The notes beneath the pieces are model-generated. The model did no database searches, was not told the DNA's origin, and saw only the letters and a program-made list of their open reading frames with translations. Below, piece after piece: positions 50,433-60,137 of a DNA stretch of 64,000 bases. Position 1 is the first letter of the stretch; each line of letters starts with the position of its first letter. Where the stretch lies: the NCBI RefSeq assembly GCF_000504165.1, contig NZ_AYSE01000001.1, forward strand, positions 62,001 to 126,000, in the 5' to 3' direction. The position numbers were made by a program, and so were the translations under genes. The DNA is from Bacillus sp. FJAT-14578 (lineage in GTDB: Bacteria > Bacillota > Bacilli > Bacillales > Bacillaceae_H).

Positions 50433-52917
50433 TAGGTGGATTCGTATAGTGGAACGATTGCCAAAACTCGCCGTTTACATTAATGATGTCCATGATGTCC
50501 GCAAACGGGATGTCAAATGTCGGAAACCCGGCGGCGTATGGTGCAATCTCGTAAGGGGTGAAATAAATATGAAGGGTATTTTCCGTCACATAAAACGGCT
50601 GATCAGGTTTTATTCCCTTATAACTGTCAGGGAATATATAAGAATATTCGGGATTATTCTTAATTTGATTGGCGATGTAGTCACTGAGCACCTTGACATA
50701 ATCGCTGTTTCGTTTGAATAAATCTTTCAGTTCGTAAAACCGCCCGTTCGTTAAATTGATATGGGGATATATGCGAGAAGGCATGCCATGTGCGGCTCCA
50801 AAGGGATAATCATAACCGTATAATTCCAGCACGAGCAATTTCTTTTGAAAGAAGGCAATGGAAAAGTCTCCGATATAAGAAGAGTCAAGCTGCATGTTCG
50901 AATCGATTTTCTTCACACCCGACAACTCTTTCAGTTTTTTATTGACCCGCTCCTGTACGACCTTCAGCAAGATCCCTTCTACTTGCGGATAATAAACGAG
51001 ATAGTCTTTATTCGGTTTAAATTTGAATTCTCGCACTTCGTATTGTTCATTGAGGGGAATGATCGTATTTTGTTTATAGATTAAACTTCCAGACATATCA
51101 TAATACGACAACCGCTGATCCACGAAAGCTTTAATGGCATTGCCGATAAACGACAATGAACCGCTTCCCGGTACGATTAGAAAACGCTGCGAAATTTTTC
51201 CGGTTTTATCAATGAAAAAGGTATGTTCATCATCGTAAGCGGAAGCATATCCTTTCTCATACGAAGACACTCCCCTGTAAGCGAAATCGGTAAGAAACGC
51301 TCCGTCCGTATTGGCAATGGCGTAAACCGACCCGAAAAACGGTCTTGTTTCGTCCAATGCTTTTCCTATCGCCGCCCGATTTTCTCCTAGCAAGTTGATA
51401 TCGTTATACTTAGGAAAAACAACATAAGTTCCTTGGCGGTCAATCAATCCATACCGATTTTCGTAGTCTTCCGATAAATTGACCACCGCTCTTCTTTCCT
51501 TAAAAGGCTGGGCCCCTCCATATTGCGGCGAAATCACGACATTTCCTTTTTCATCCATGTAGCCGTATTTTTCATTCATTTTCTTTTGAAAGGCCATCAA
51601 ACCATCGCTTAAGCTGCCGACAAACGCGTAAGGATATGTTTGAAGCCTATTCCCGTCTTTGTCAATGAGCGCATAGTTGCTTTCGCCCAGCTTTACGACC
51701 GCTTTCCCATCATGAAAGTCCGCAGCATCTTCATAATGCGGAGGAATCACTTCTTTTCCTCCCAAATCCAAAAATCCGTATGCCGTTTTTCCTTGTATTC
51801 CCGTTTCAGAAAACAGCGCTCTCCCTTCTTTATATGACGCGATGAAACTGTAGGCCTTTTGCGTCAGCTTCTTCCCATTCTCATCGATGACGTGAAATCC
51901 GCTTTCATCGACAACGATCGCCCGTTTTTCGCTAAAAGGAAGAATCGTTTCATATTTCGGGTTTATTTCATACTGACCGGAGCGATTGATCAGCCCATAT
52001 AATCCGCCCGACTGCACAATGGCTAATTCATTCTCTTGAAACTCCTGCGCATCGTCATATTGCGGAGAAATCATAAATTGGCCTTGCTGGTTGATGTACC
52101 CCCATTTGATTCCATTTTTACTTTTGATGGATGCAGGATAAAGAAAGGCATCCCTCATAAATAAGAGAGACTCAATGCGCTGCTTTAAAGATAGGAGCTT
52201 ATCCTTGGAAGGATGGAAATGATGAAGTCGGATGGCCCGCTGAATGGATTTGAACGCTTTATACGTTTTTCCTTCCTTAAACTGCGCATCGGCTAAATAA
52301 TACCAGTAAAAAGAGGCATACGGGAGCTCCTGAACCTTTTGTTGATAATAACGGGCAACCTTTTGAAAATAAGCGGGATACACGTCAAAAGCCGGAACCA
52401 TTTTCCCTTTGCTCCATCTGTATATACATACATCATAGGCGTCTGCGGTATCATGAACCCATAAGGCAATTTCCTGTTTTCCGTCACGCCCCGTTCGGCT
52501 TATCATATCCTCCACATGCATCTTGTGAAAATAAAGCTCGTCTTTCACAACATTTTTCAAACCTTCCCGTGTCCATTCATAAGCAGCTAACGTGGAACGA
52601 ACCGTATCCCCTTGCCAGCCGACAACAAGATTATTTCGATTTCGTCCTGTAATAGAAGCAATTTGGAAATGGGTCACATCATCCGCTTTTCTTTTGATAT
52701 TGGCAGCAATCCGCCACGAATGAACATCGTATTTCAGCATAAGAAGATAGCTCTCTCCAAGCCATCTGTAAACAGCGGCAATTTCTGTCAAACCGTCTCC
52801 ATCAAAATCGGCTTCCAGCACACAAACACTTTGCACTGGATTTTCCGTTACCATCAGCTCTGCCAGAGATGGCAAAAAAGATTGGACTAGTTGAACTGCA
52901 CTCGTTTCATTCCGCAT
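50428..52917 (-). CDS. WG-repeat protein with DUF3298/RsiV-like C-terminal domain
   Basis: An 829-aa protein. Residues about 1-200 contain an FG-GAP-like calcium loop (EADFDGDGLTEIAAVY). About 264-620 hold eight or more WG repeats (G-x-WGYIN-x-x-G-x-x-x-I-x-PQYD type, e.g. KYGYMDEKGNVVISPQYGGA). About 640-829 form a DUF3298-like domain with LTNGRFYELKDLF. The ATG at 52917 follows AGGGAG. DUF3298 proteins are normally extracytoplasmic, yet neither this start nor the longer frame (to 53091) shows a signal peptide or membrane anchor. Function unknown. Confidence 0.8.
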   Translation of the reverse strand: MRNETSAVQLVQSFLPSLAELMVTENPVQSVCVLEADFDGDGLTEIAAVYRWLGESYLLMLKYDVHSWRIAANIKRKADDVTHFQIASITGRNRNNLVVGWQGDTVRSTLAAYEWTREGLKNVVKDELYFHKMHVEDMISRTGRDGKQEIALWVHDTADAYDVCIYRWSKGKMVPAFDVYPAYFQKVARYYQQKVQELPYASFYWYYLADAQFKEGKTYKAFKSIQRAIRLHHFHPSKDKLLSLKQRIESLLFMRDAFLYPASIKSKNGIKWGYINQQGQFMISPQYDDAQEFQENELAIVQSGGLYGLINRSGQYEINPKYETILPFSEKRAIVVDESGFHVIDENGKKLTQKAYSFIASYKEGRALFSETGIQGKTAYGFLDLGGKEVIPPHYEDAADFHDGKAVVKLGESNYALIDKDGNRLQTYPYAFVGSLSDGLMAFQKKMNEKYGYMDEKGNVVISPQYGGAQPFKERRAVVNLSEDYENRYGLIDRQGTYVVFPKYNDINLLGENRAAIGKALDETRPFFGSVYAIANTDGAFLTDFAYRGVSSYEKGYASAYDDEHTFFIDKTGKISQRFLIVPGSGSLSFIGNAIKAFVDQRLSYYDMSGSLIYKQNTIIPLNEQYEVREFKFKPNKDYLVYYPQVEGILLKVVQERVNKKLKELSGVKKIDSNMQLDSSYIGDFSIAFFQKKLLVLELYGYDYPFGAAHGMPSRIYPHINLTNGRFYELKDLFKRNSDYVKVLSDYIANQIKNNPEYSYIFPDSYKGIKPDQPFYVTENTLHIYFTPYEIAPYAAGFPTFDIPFADIMDIINVNGEFWQSFHYTNPPK

Positions 52918-53151
52918 CGTTTTAAACTCCCTAAATAATCGATTTTCCCCCGTTCTAACAGGTCGTAAAGCAAGTGAAGAGTCACTTTTCTTTATCATAT
53001 GGGCCATAGAAAAAAGGGTACTTTGACCATTGATTTTGTATATTTCTCTCTCTTTCTTGCAAAAGAGCGGCAAGAAACACCTTTCACACAAGGATAGAGC
53101 CGGAATAAAAACATGTAAAAAGAGTGAATTCCTTAACGCGTCCTAAATGAA

Positions 53152-53182
53152 AAAAAGCCGGGACAAATGTCTGTCCCAGCTT
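53152..53182 (-). terminator. Intrinsic terminator after gntP-like gene
   Basis: AAGCCGGGACA/TGTCCCAGCTT arms with flanking A/T runs, eight bases past the permease stop. Confidence 0.8.
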
Positions 53183-53189
53183 CTTTTCG

Positions 53190-54629
53190 TTATGCAATGC
53201 CTGTCATCGTGTAGATAGCAATAATAAAGAAAACCGCTAACGTTTTAATGATCGTAATGGCAAAAATGTCACGATATGCCTGGCGGTGGGTTAAACCCGT
53301 TACGGCCAACAGCGTAATGACCGCACCGTTATGCGGCAGCGTGTCCATCCCTCCCGAAGCCATGGAAATAACCCGGTGCATGACTTCAGGCGGAATATTG
53401 TACTTTTCGATGGCTTCCAAATATTTTTCAGACATGGCGCTTAACGCAATACCCATACCACCCGAAGCGGATCCGGTTACCCCTGCAAGAGTCGTTGTCG
53501 TCACCGCTCCGTTGACCAGAGGATTTGTGAAGGTTTCTGAAATGCCCTTACTGATGACACCGAACCCTGGTAAAGAAGAAATGACGCCTCCAAATCCATA
53601 TTCGGCTCCCGTGTTCATCGCGGCCAGTAAAGCTCCGCTAATACTCGCATTCAACCCGGCCTGGAAATTCATTTTTACTTTGTTCCAGTCAAAAAGAAGG
53701 GTGGCGACAATCCCTGTAACAAGCGCCATTTCAACGGACCAAATGGCTAAAACGGAAGATAATTCTACTTTCCCGAATGATTCTAAACCGATTTCGGCAA
53801 AATCGAATCCATTCGGATACCAGTTCGGAAGAGAGACCGTAAAAAATTTATTCATCACTCCTACAAGGATAAGCGGAACGAACGCCAGAATTTTTCGGGA
53901 TACGGTCGGCGACGATTCCACTGATGGCCGCGGTACGTCTGCTTCCACAATCGCTTCTGCAGCCGCTGCCGTTTCTCCCCCATCAAAACCATAATAGCCC
54001 TCACCAGCCGCTTCCGCTTTTTTACGGCGTGATTCCAAATACGATATTCCTAATATCAAGACGAAAATCGCCCCCGTGATCCCAAGGATTGGCGCAGCAT
54101 AAATGTCCGTTTTAAAAAATGTTGTTGGAATTACGTTTTGAATTTGCGGTGTACCCGGCAGCGCATCCATCGTAAACGTGAATGCCCCCAATGCAATCGT
54201 GCCGGGAATGAGACGCTTCGGAATATTCGCTTCCCGGAATAAATTAGCGGCAAACGGATAAATCGCGAACACGACTACGAATAAACTAACACCGCTGTAT
54301 GTTAAAATGGCGCCCATGATGACAATAGCCAAAATTGCTCGTTTTGCCCCAACTAATTGAACGATTGTTTTGGCAATCGTTTCCGCTAAGCCGGACATTT
54401 CAACGACCTTCCCAAAAATGGCACCTAGCAAGAAAACAGGAAAATAAAGCTTAATGAATCCAACCATTTTTTCCATGAAAATATTGGAAAAGAACGGAAG
54501 GACAAAACTTGGCTCTGTTAATAATACGGCAAACAATGCGCATATCGGTGCAAATAAAATAACGGAAAAGCCTCGGTATGCAACGAACATTAAAAGACCT
54601 AACGCCAAAAGTATCACGATAAACTCCAC
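53190..54629 (-). CDS. GntP-family organic acid permease
   Basis: A 479-aa permease of the gluconate/beta-hydroxybutyrate transporter family with about 12-14 helices. Family pieces: LTYSGVSLFVVVFAIYPFA near 109-127, FTFTMDALPGTPQIQNVIP near 155-173, and MASGGMDTLPHNGAVITLL near 424-442. A hydrophilic loop at about 208-250 is Ala/Glu-rich. The GTG at 54629 follows GGGGATAATT. Substrate not decidable; related Bacillus genes carry 3-hydroxybutyrate or gluconate. It has its own sigma-54 promoter and upstream activator sites. Confidence 0.9.
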   Translation of the reverse strand: MEFIVILLALGLLMFVAYRGFSVILFAPICALFAVLLTEPSFVLPFFSNIFMEKMVGFIKLYFPVFLLGAIFGKVVEMSGLAETIAKTIVQLVGAKRAILAIVIMGAILTYSGVSLFVVVFAIYPFAANLFREANIPKRLIPGTIALGAFTFTMDALPGTPQIQNVIPTTFFKTDIYAAPILGITGAIFVLILGISYLESRRKKAEAAGEGYYGFDGGETAAAAEAIVEADVPRPSVESSPTVSRKILAFVPLILVGVMNKFFTVSLPNWYPNGFDFAEIGLESFGKVELSSVLAIWSVEMALVTGIVATLLFDWNKVKMNFQAGLNASISGALLAAMNTGAEYGFGGVISSLPGFGVISKGISETFTNPLVNGAVTTTTLAGVTGSASGGMGIALSAMSEKYLEAIEKYNIPPEVMHRVISMASGGMDTLPHNGAVITLLAVTGLTHRQAYRDIFAITIIKTLAVFFIIAIYTMTGIA

Positions 54630-54780
54630 AATTATCCCCCTTTTCTATGTATGACTGGCTTTGTGGTCAGCCTTCTCCCAAGGCGTACCACAAATCGGGA
54701 AGCGTTTTCATTTATTCTAAAAATAAAATAGATGATGTATCTCGCTTCCGCTTAAAATGCTTGTCCTACTTATTTATAAA

Positions 54781-54797
54781 TGCAATATCTATGCCAA
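54781..54797 (-). promoter_or_regulatory. Sigma-54 (-24/-12) promoter of the gntP-like gene
   Basis: Minus strand TTGGCAT-AGATA-TTGCA: GG and GC are separated by exactly ten bases, and TTGGCA/TTGC match the SigL consensus. It lies about 150 bases before the permease start. Together with the dyads upstream it forms a complete sigma-54 control region. Confidence 0.8.
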
Positions 54798-54893
54798 CTT
54801 TATCATTTCAGACATAATTTGTTCACAAATATACATAAAAATGGAGATTTCATCTATTAGATTGTAAACATTCTTCTACCGTCCTTCTGTATT

Positions 54894-54959
54894 TTCCGTT
54901 TTTCCGGAATTTATGCACCCTCATATTCCGCCATTCCGGAAACTTCCGATTTTTCGGAA
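54894..54959. promoter_or_regulatory. Three dyads TTCCG-N6-CGGAA, probable activator sites
   Basis: Perfect copies at 54894-54909, 54926-54941 and 54944-54959. They lie about 100-160 bases upstream of the -24/-12 promoter, the usual distance of enhancer-binding sites. The spacers differ, so the conserved half-sites are meaningful. The PAS sigma-54 activator at 48837-50279 is the likely ligand. Confidence 0.75.
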
Positions 54960-55020
54960 TAGATGGACAAAATGCATCCACGCAAACGATCTTTATCCTT
55001 TCACACTATCTGAAAACAAA

Positions 55021-55062
55021 AAAAAGCGTCAGGAAACTATGCAGCTCGTTTCCATGACGCTT
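55021..55062. terminator. Intrinsic terminator
   Basis: AAGCGTCAGGAAAC/GTTTCCATGACGCTT arms; lies 15 bases after the YfmL-like helicase gene. Confidence 0.7.
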
Positions 55063-55076
55063 CATCTTATTTTCCT

Positions 55077-56273
55077 TTATACACGTTTCTTCTTGAACGT
55101 CTTTTTTGGGCGAATCTGTTTTTGCGTTTTCTTCAATTCCGCTTGTTCGTCTTCGCCAACAATTTTCCCTAAATACAATACCTTTTTCTGAACAGTAATT
55201 CCTAATTCACGGGCAAATTGTTTTAATACGCGCTCTTCCCGTTCCGTCACGATGGAAATGACCGTCCCTTCCGCTCCCTGGCGTCCCGTTCGGCCTGAGC
55301 GGTGAACATATTGCTTCACATCTTTTGGGAAATCGACGTGGATGACATGTGTCAGCCCTTGGATATCCAATCCTCTTGCGGCCACATCTGTCGCAAACAA
55401 CAGTGGGGACTTGCCGCTGCGGAAGTTTTTCAGCGCCGCTGCCCGCTCTTCTTTTTTCGATTCTCCGTGAAGCACCCCTGGAGCAATTCCTTTATACTCG
55501 AGCTTTTCCTTATATACGGTCAAATTGGCGATGTCTTTAATGAACGCCAACGCCTTGAAAGAATCGACATGCAGCAATCGGCGTAAAATCTCAAGCTTTT
55601 CCCTTTGTTCGCAAACGAAATAAAGATGTTCCACCTTTGACGGCGGCATATCATCTGTCGTAATTTTTACCGTTTCCGGGTCATTCATGAATTCTTTCGC
55701 AATGTTCTCAGTCTGAGCCGGAAGGGTTGCGGAAAACAAGACGATTTGACGGTCCGCCATCGTCGCTTTCACAATGTTTTTGACAGTCTGCAAATGCTCC
55801 GGCACAAGCAGCTGATCGCCTTCATCAAGTGCGATTGTCTTCACTTGATGCATTTTCAGCTTTTTCATCGTAATCAGTTCTTGAATCCGTCCAGGTGTTC
55901 CGACGACGACATGCGGCGACTTCTTTAATTTATCGAGCTGTCTTTGCATGTTCGCTCCGCCGATTAAAGACGTGTTCGTGATGCCGCTTCCTTGTGACCA
56001 TGTTTGAATCACTTGCAAAATTTGCATGACCAACTCACGGGAAGGGGCAACAATGACAGCCTGCGTGTTCTGTTTTTTCGGATCGATTTTCTCTAACAGC
56101 GGCAGTAAATACGTAATCGTTTTTCCCGTTCCCGTCGGGGATTCCGCCATCACATCTTTTCCTTCAAGCATAAGCGGAATCGCTTTTTCTTGAATCGGTG
56201 TCGCCTGCTCAAAACCAGACTTTTTCCATGCTTCTTGTAAAAATGGTTTCATTGTCGTTAAAAATGCTGACAT
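55077..56273 (-). CDS. DEAD-box RNA helicase (YfmL-like)
   Basis: A 398-aa two-RecA-domain RNA helicase. Motif Q GFEQATPIQEKAIPLM, motif I SPTGTGKT, motif Ia PSRELVMQ, motif II LDEGDQLL (DEGD instead of DEAD), motif III SAT, motif VI HRSGRTGRQG. The whole sequence resembles B. subtilis YfmL, which is involved in ribosome biogenesis and cold growth (family knowledge). It has only a short basic tail (KKTFKKKRV). Start ATG 56273 follows AAGGAGACAGCT. The neighbouring gene is another DEAD-box helicase but with its own leader. Confidence 0.9.
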   Translation of the reverse strand: MSAFLTTMKPFLQEAWKKSGFEQATPIQEKAIPLMLEGKDVMAESPTGTGKTITYLLPLLEKIDPKKQNTQAVIVAPSRELVMQILQVIQTWSQGSGITNTSLIGGANMQRQLDKLKKSPHVVVGTPGRIQELITMKKLKMHQVKTIALDEGDQLLVPEHLQTVKNIVKATMADRQIVLFSATLPAQTENIAKEFMNDPETVKITTDDMPPSKVEHLYFVCEQREKLEILRRLLHVDSFKALAFIKDIANLTVYKEKLEYKGIAPGVLHGESKKEERAAALKNFRSGKSPLLFATDVAARGLDIQGLTHVIHVDFPKDVKQYVHRSGRTGRQGAEGTVISIVTEREERVLKQFARELGITVQKKVLYLGKIVGEDEQAELKKTQKQIRPKKTFKKKRV

Positions 56274-56515
56274 AGCTGTCTCCTTTTTGTATCGAACTCT
56301 CATTTTATTTTCACGCTAAAAACGGACAAGCTTCTTTTTCATTATAAAGGTCCAACTTAATTTCTTAGCATTGACTATTTAGTTTTAAATTATTTTTCTT
56401 CCTTCTCGTATAAGCAGCCGGCAAGAACCCTTAATGCCGGCCGCTTAGGCGTCACGAATTCAGCATGGGCACTTTTTATTCGTTATGGGGTTTCATATAG
56501 AACACTCTGGTTTGT

Positions 56516-57811
56516 TTATTTATTTCGTTTCGACCGGCCTTGGTTGGACCCCGGGCTTTGCTTTCCTCTTGAGGAGCGGCCGTACCCGGATGAACTGGAC
56601 GCTGGAGCCGTTCTTTTTTTATAGCTCCGTTTCGGAGTCGAGGTTTTGCCTTCTTTCTCCTGTTTTTCTGAACGCCCATGATCCTTTGGTTTAGGGATAC
56701 CTTCCACTTCCTTGCGTTTGATGGCCCCTTTCGTCCCCTTTTCGATCATTTGTAAATGGGCACGGTCTTTCGGTGCCGCAAACGTCACAGCCATCCCTTT
56801 TCCACCGGCTCGTCCCGTTCGGCCGATTCGGTGAATATAGCTTTCCATATCTTCGGGAATGTCATAATTGAACACATGTGTCACGCCTTCTACATCCAAC
56901 CCGCGCGCTGCCACATCCGTTGCAATCAAAAACTGGATTTCTGCCTCGCGAAAGCGTTTCATGACCCGCTCACGCTTTCCTTGAGACAAATCGCCATGAA
57001 GCTCATCCGTATTATATCCGAGCGCTTTCAGCTGCTCATTCAGCTTGCTGACTCTTCGTTTCGTCCGGCAAAAAATGATAGCCAAAAACGGGCGGTATAA
57101 ATCGAGCATTTGCCGCAACGCTTCCTGCTTCGCCCGATCTGTCGTTTCAATGACAATCTGTTTAATGTCTTTGACGATCATTTGGCTCCCTTGTACTTGT
57201 ATATCACGAGGGTCTCTCATATGTCTGCGGGCAAGGGAACGGATTTCATCCGGCATCGTCGCCGAAAACAGCATCGTTTGGCGGTCGACTGATGTTCGGC
57301 GAATGATGTCTTCCACTTCTCCCAAAAATCCGATATGAAGCATTTGATCCGCTTCATCAAGGACGAGCATCGATACAGAAGAAAGGTCAATCGTTTCCCG
57401 GCGTATATGGTCAAGGAGCCGCCCCGGCGTCCCGATGATCATATGTACATGCCCTTGCAGCTTCTTGATTTGCTGCTCCACATCTTGTCCGCCGTAAACC
57501 GCCAATACGTGCAAATCGTTTCTATTTATAAGAAGCTTGTTCACTTCCTCGGTAATTTGGAGTGCGAGCTCCCGTGTCGGTGTGACGACCAGTGCTTGCA
57601 CATATGGTGCCTCGCAATTGATGCGCTCGAGCATCGGCAAAACAAAAGCGAGCGTTTTTCCTGTCCCTGTTTGCGCCTGAGCGATTACATCTTGCCCTTC
57701 CAACACGACCGGAATCGTTTTTTCTTGAATCGGCGTCGGTTCGGCAATCCCATTTTTTCTTAGGACGTCATTCCATTCTTGCTGAATACCTAATGTTAAA
57801 AAGTCCGGCAA
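56516..57811 (-). CDS. DEAD-box RNA helicase with basic tail
   Basis: A 431-aa helicase with motif [17 protein letters not shown], motif I AQTGTGKT, motif Ia PTRELALQ, motif [10 protein letters not shown], motif III SAT, and [10 protein letters not shown]. The C-terminal about 60 residues are Lys/Arg/Ser/Gly-rich, an RNA-binding tail as in CshA/CshB-type helicases. GGAGG lies before the ATG. It is the second helicase in a row on the same strand, separated by about 240 bases. Which of the Bacillus Csh paralogues it corresponds to is uncertain. Confidence 0.9.
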   Translation of the reverse strand: MPDFLTLGIQQEWNDVLRKNGIAEPTPIQEKTIPVVLEGQDVIAQAQTGTGKTLAFVLPMLERINCEAPYVQALVVTPTRELALQITEEVNKLLINRNDLHVLAVYGGQDVEQQIKKLQGHVHMIIGTPGRLLDHIRRETIDLSSVSMLVLDEADQMLHIGFLGEVEDIIRRTSVDRQTMLFSATMPDEIRSLARRHMRDPRDIQVQGSQMIVKDIKQIVIETTDRAKQEALRQMLDLYRPFLAIIFCRTKRRVSKLNEQLKALGYNTDELHGDLSQGKRERVMKRFREAEIQFLIATDVAARGLDVEGVTHVFNYDIPEDMESYIHRIGRTGRAGGKGMAVTFAAPKDRAHLQMIEKGTKGAIKRKEVEGIPKPKDHGRSEKQEKEGKTSTPKRSYKKRTAPASSSSGYGRSSRGKQSPGSNQGRSKRNK

Positions 57812-57931
57812 AATTTTGCCTCCTTTGAATTATTATGAATGAATCATGAACTTTCATCTTACGCTTTCTTATTTTTTCATGTCAAGATAATCTCTTCCAT
57901 ATTGGAAACAAAATACGTGAAAACAGGAACA

Positions 57932-58807
57932 TTATAGATGGAGGATTTGTAATCCGATAGCGGAACAGAGACCTCCTACGCTGATTTTTGTCATTTCTCC
58001 TTGTCCATTAACAACCAAGTGTGCCTTCAGTTCGGAGACAGCTCCCATCATGTGCCCTTGTTCAAATTGCAGATCGTGTGCTTGATAGGCCTTCACTTTT
58101 CTGTGTTGATATAAATAACAGCTTAATGCACCTGTCGACGAACCTGTCGCGCTTTCTTCCAAAATCCCGTACAGCGGAGCAAAGTTTCGGCAATAAGCGG
58201 TGTTTTTTGTGCCGGTACCTGCATAAAACACATGATAACCCACTGCTTCATATTGCCTGCTGATAGTTAAAATCTGATCAAAGTTGGGATTGATTGCTTC
58301 CAACACATCAAACGACCGAACCGGTACCATCACATCACGCAATCCAGTGGAGACGATTTGCACAGGCAGGTCAGGATCAAGGTCCTCTGTATGAATATTT
58401 AAAGAATGAGCGATTCGTTCACGGTTTAACTCGGCTTCAAATTGCGGAAGGTTTTGTGTCAAAAACACGAAACCTTCTTCTTTTACCTCTACTTCTAATA
58501 TGCCTGCTTTCGTTTCTTGTGTATACATTCCCGGATGAATCATGTTTTCGGAAAGCATGGCGTGAAACGCCGCAAGTGTCGCATGGCCGCATATCGGCAC
58601 CTCATCCGTCGGAGTAAAAAAACGGACAAGGAAGTCTGCCTTCTCCGATGATTGAATGAACGCCGTTTCCGAAAACCCCACTTCCTTCGCAATTCGCTGC
58701 ATATGATCAGCACTCAAACCGTCCGCATACAAAACGACGCCGGCAGGATTGCCCCCCTGATTGTTTTTTGTAAAAGCATTGAGTGTATATACTGAAATAT
58801 CCATCAT
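57932..58807 (-). CDS. PhzF-family isomerase/epimerase-like protein
   Basis: 291 aa, two mirrored domains of the PhzF/DapF-like fold. Opening motif VYTLNAFTKNNQGGNPAGVVL, catalytic Glu region EVGFSETAFIQ (Glu about 46), CGHATLAAFHAM, and ESATGSSTGALSCYLY in the second half. Starts MMDISVYTL at 58807 with AGGGGGAAGG just upstream. Family members are isomerases; substrate unknown. Monocistronic. Confidence 0.9.
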   Translation of the reverse strand: MMDISVYTLNAFTKNNQGGNPAGVVLYADGLSADHMQRIAKEVGFSETAFIQSSEKADFLVRFFTPTDEVPICGHATLAAFHAMLSENMIHPGMYTQETKAGILEVEVKEEGFVFLTQNLPQFEAELNRERIAHSLNIHTEDLDPDLPVQIVSTGLRDVMVPVRSFDVLEAINPNFDQILTISRQYEAVGYHVFYAGTGTKNTAYCRNFAPLYGILEESATGSSTGALSCYLYQHRKVKAYQAHDLQFEQGHMMGAVSELKAHLVVNGQGEMTKISVGGLCSAIGLQILHL

Positions 58808-59117
58808 CCTTCCCCCTCTAGCCAATATAAACCATTTCCTTTTCTACTAAACTTATTATAATCAAAAGCACGAAACATTGGCCTAAAACACATATTTCTT
58901 CTATATGTATCAATTCCTTTTCACAACATAAATAGGCTGTTCAATTATCTTCATGCAGTGGACCAGTTAGTTGCTACAGAGGGAAGCTCCATCCGTAAGG
59001 GGTGACTAGCGCTGTAAACAAAAAACCTGTATAGATAAGCTTTCTATACAGGTTAGGCAGGTATTCCTTTTTCTAAAGTGACCAAACGCTCGTTTTTTTC
59101 TTGGATTCTAAGACTCG
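58808..59117. other. Intergenic region between mupG and phzF-like gene
   Basis: Contains the mupG terminator at 59019-59054 and the phzF-like promoter area near 58830-58870. No gene. Confidence 0.5.
59019..59054 (-). terminator. Terminator of the mur operon
   Basis: Perfect arms AACCTGTATAGA/TCTATACAGGTT followed on the minus strand by six T. Stops the murQ-murR-murP-mupG transcript. Confidence 0.85.
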
Positions 59118-60137
59118 TTATTTTCCTACACTCTTAAATTCCAACCGTTGACCGGGCTGAATAAGTGAAAGGAGCTGTATATCTTCTGGAATGACCTGCC
59201 CGATCACATTGACTCGTTCGTCAGCTGGAAGATTCCGTAAAGCGATTTGCACTTCACCGCGATAACGCCCGTAAAGGTCATTATCCATCGTAATCGTTCC
59301 TTGCAGACGTTCAACCGTATTGTTCGGTGCCACAGACTTCGTACTTCTTGTATCCATCAAGCGCAGCACATCTCGTGCAAAGTCAGGGCGCGGGCGATAC
59401 TCACCCTCTTGCAATACAGACGATTGAATGCGGATTGGCAGAACCTTATCCTCATCGTATTTCACTAGCTGTTCCAAAAATCCCTCTCCAGGATCCGGAT
59501 CACCGATATACACATCTGTCATACCGTAACGATATAGTTCAACGGCTGCTGCAAATGGGTTCATATCACGATGGCGTTCCAAAGTAGGCAGACCGTCAAA
59601 AACGGGTCCCCTTTTCTCCCCGCTTCCCGGAATATAGGAACAGACTGGAATATTGAAGCGCTTGAATAGAGCTGTTTGATTAAGGAAAAAAAGATCATCC
59701 AGCCCTGTTTCACGACGCGGGTAAAAGTTGTGCCAGGCAATTAACCTTTCACAGTCAATGCCGCTGGCAAGCAAGCTTTTCAAATCGTCTTCTAAGATAA
59801 TACTTGCATTAAGGGCAATGTGAAATCGCTTTGACAAGTTAATGATCATATCGCAATCAAAAAAGTCATCCAGCCGAACTCCTGCAACGCCAAGGGACGT
59901 TAAGTCTTCCAGCGTTTGAATGCCTAAATGCCCCGGTGTCTTCATCGAAACATCTGCGTACACTTCCAATCCGTGATGCTTGGCTGTTTCAAGCAGTTTT
60001 TTGGACCGGCTTGCAAGATCGCCTGTTTCTTCAGGAATGTGAAGCGAGGTAAATGCCCGCTTCACACCTTTTTGGCTCGCTTCAACAATTCGTTGTTCGG
60101 CTAGAGGATCATTCAAGTAAAAAGAAATTCCAATCAT
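59118..60137 (-). CDS. mupG: 6-phospho-N-acetylmuramidase (MupG, DUF871)
   Basis: A 339-aa intracellular glycosidase that splits 6-phospho-MurNAc-GlcNAc. N-terminal TIM barrel (MIGISFYLNDPLAEQRIVEA; GVAGVRLDDFFDCDMIINLS) and a C-terminal cyclophilin-like domain with TRSTKSVAPNNTVERLQGTI. The start overlaps the murP stop by four bases. Family DUF871 was named MupG in Staphylococcus (established). Its presence means the operon can use MurNAc-GlcNAc disaccharide; AmiE and NagZ of the B. subtilis operon are not in this window. Confidence 0.9.
   Translation of the reverse strand: MIGISFYLNDPLAEQRIVEASQKGVKRAFTSLHIPEETGDLASRSKKLLETAKHHGLEVYADVSMKTPGHLGIQTLEDLTSLGVAGVRLDDFFDCDMIINLSKRFHIALNASIILEDDLKSLLASGIDCERLIAWHNFYPRRETGLDDLFFLNQTALFKRFNIPVCSYIPGSGEKRGPVFDGLPTLERHRDMNPFAAAVELYRYGMTDVYIGDPDPGEGFLEQLVKYDEDKVLPIRIQSSVLQEGEYRPRPDFARDVLRLMDTRSTKSVAPNNTVERLQGTITMDNDLYGRYRGEVQIALRNLPADERVNVIGQVIPEDIQLLSLIQPGQRLEFKSVGK

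Noticed and set aside
54699..54712. cre-like TGAAAACGCTTCCC between the sigma-54 promoter and the GntP start.
   Set aside because: The right half-site departs from the CcpA consensus at the final positions; too weak alone.
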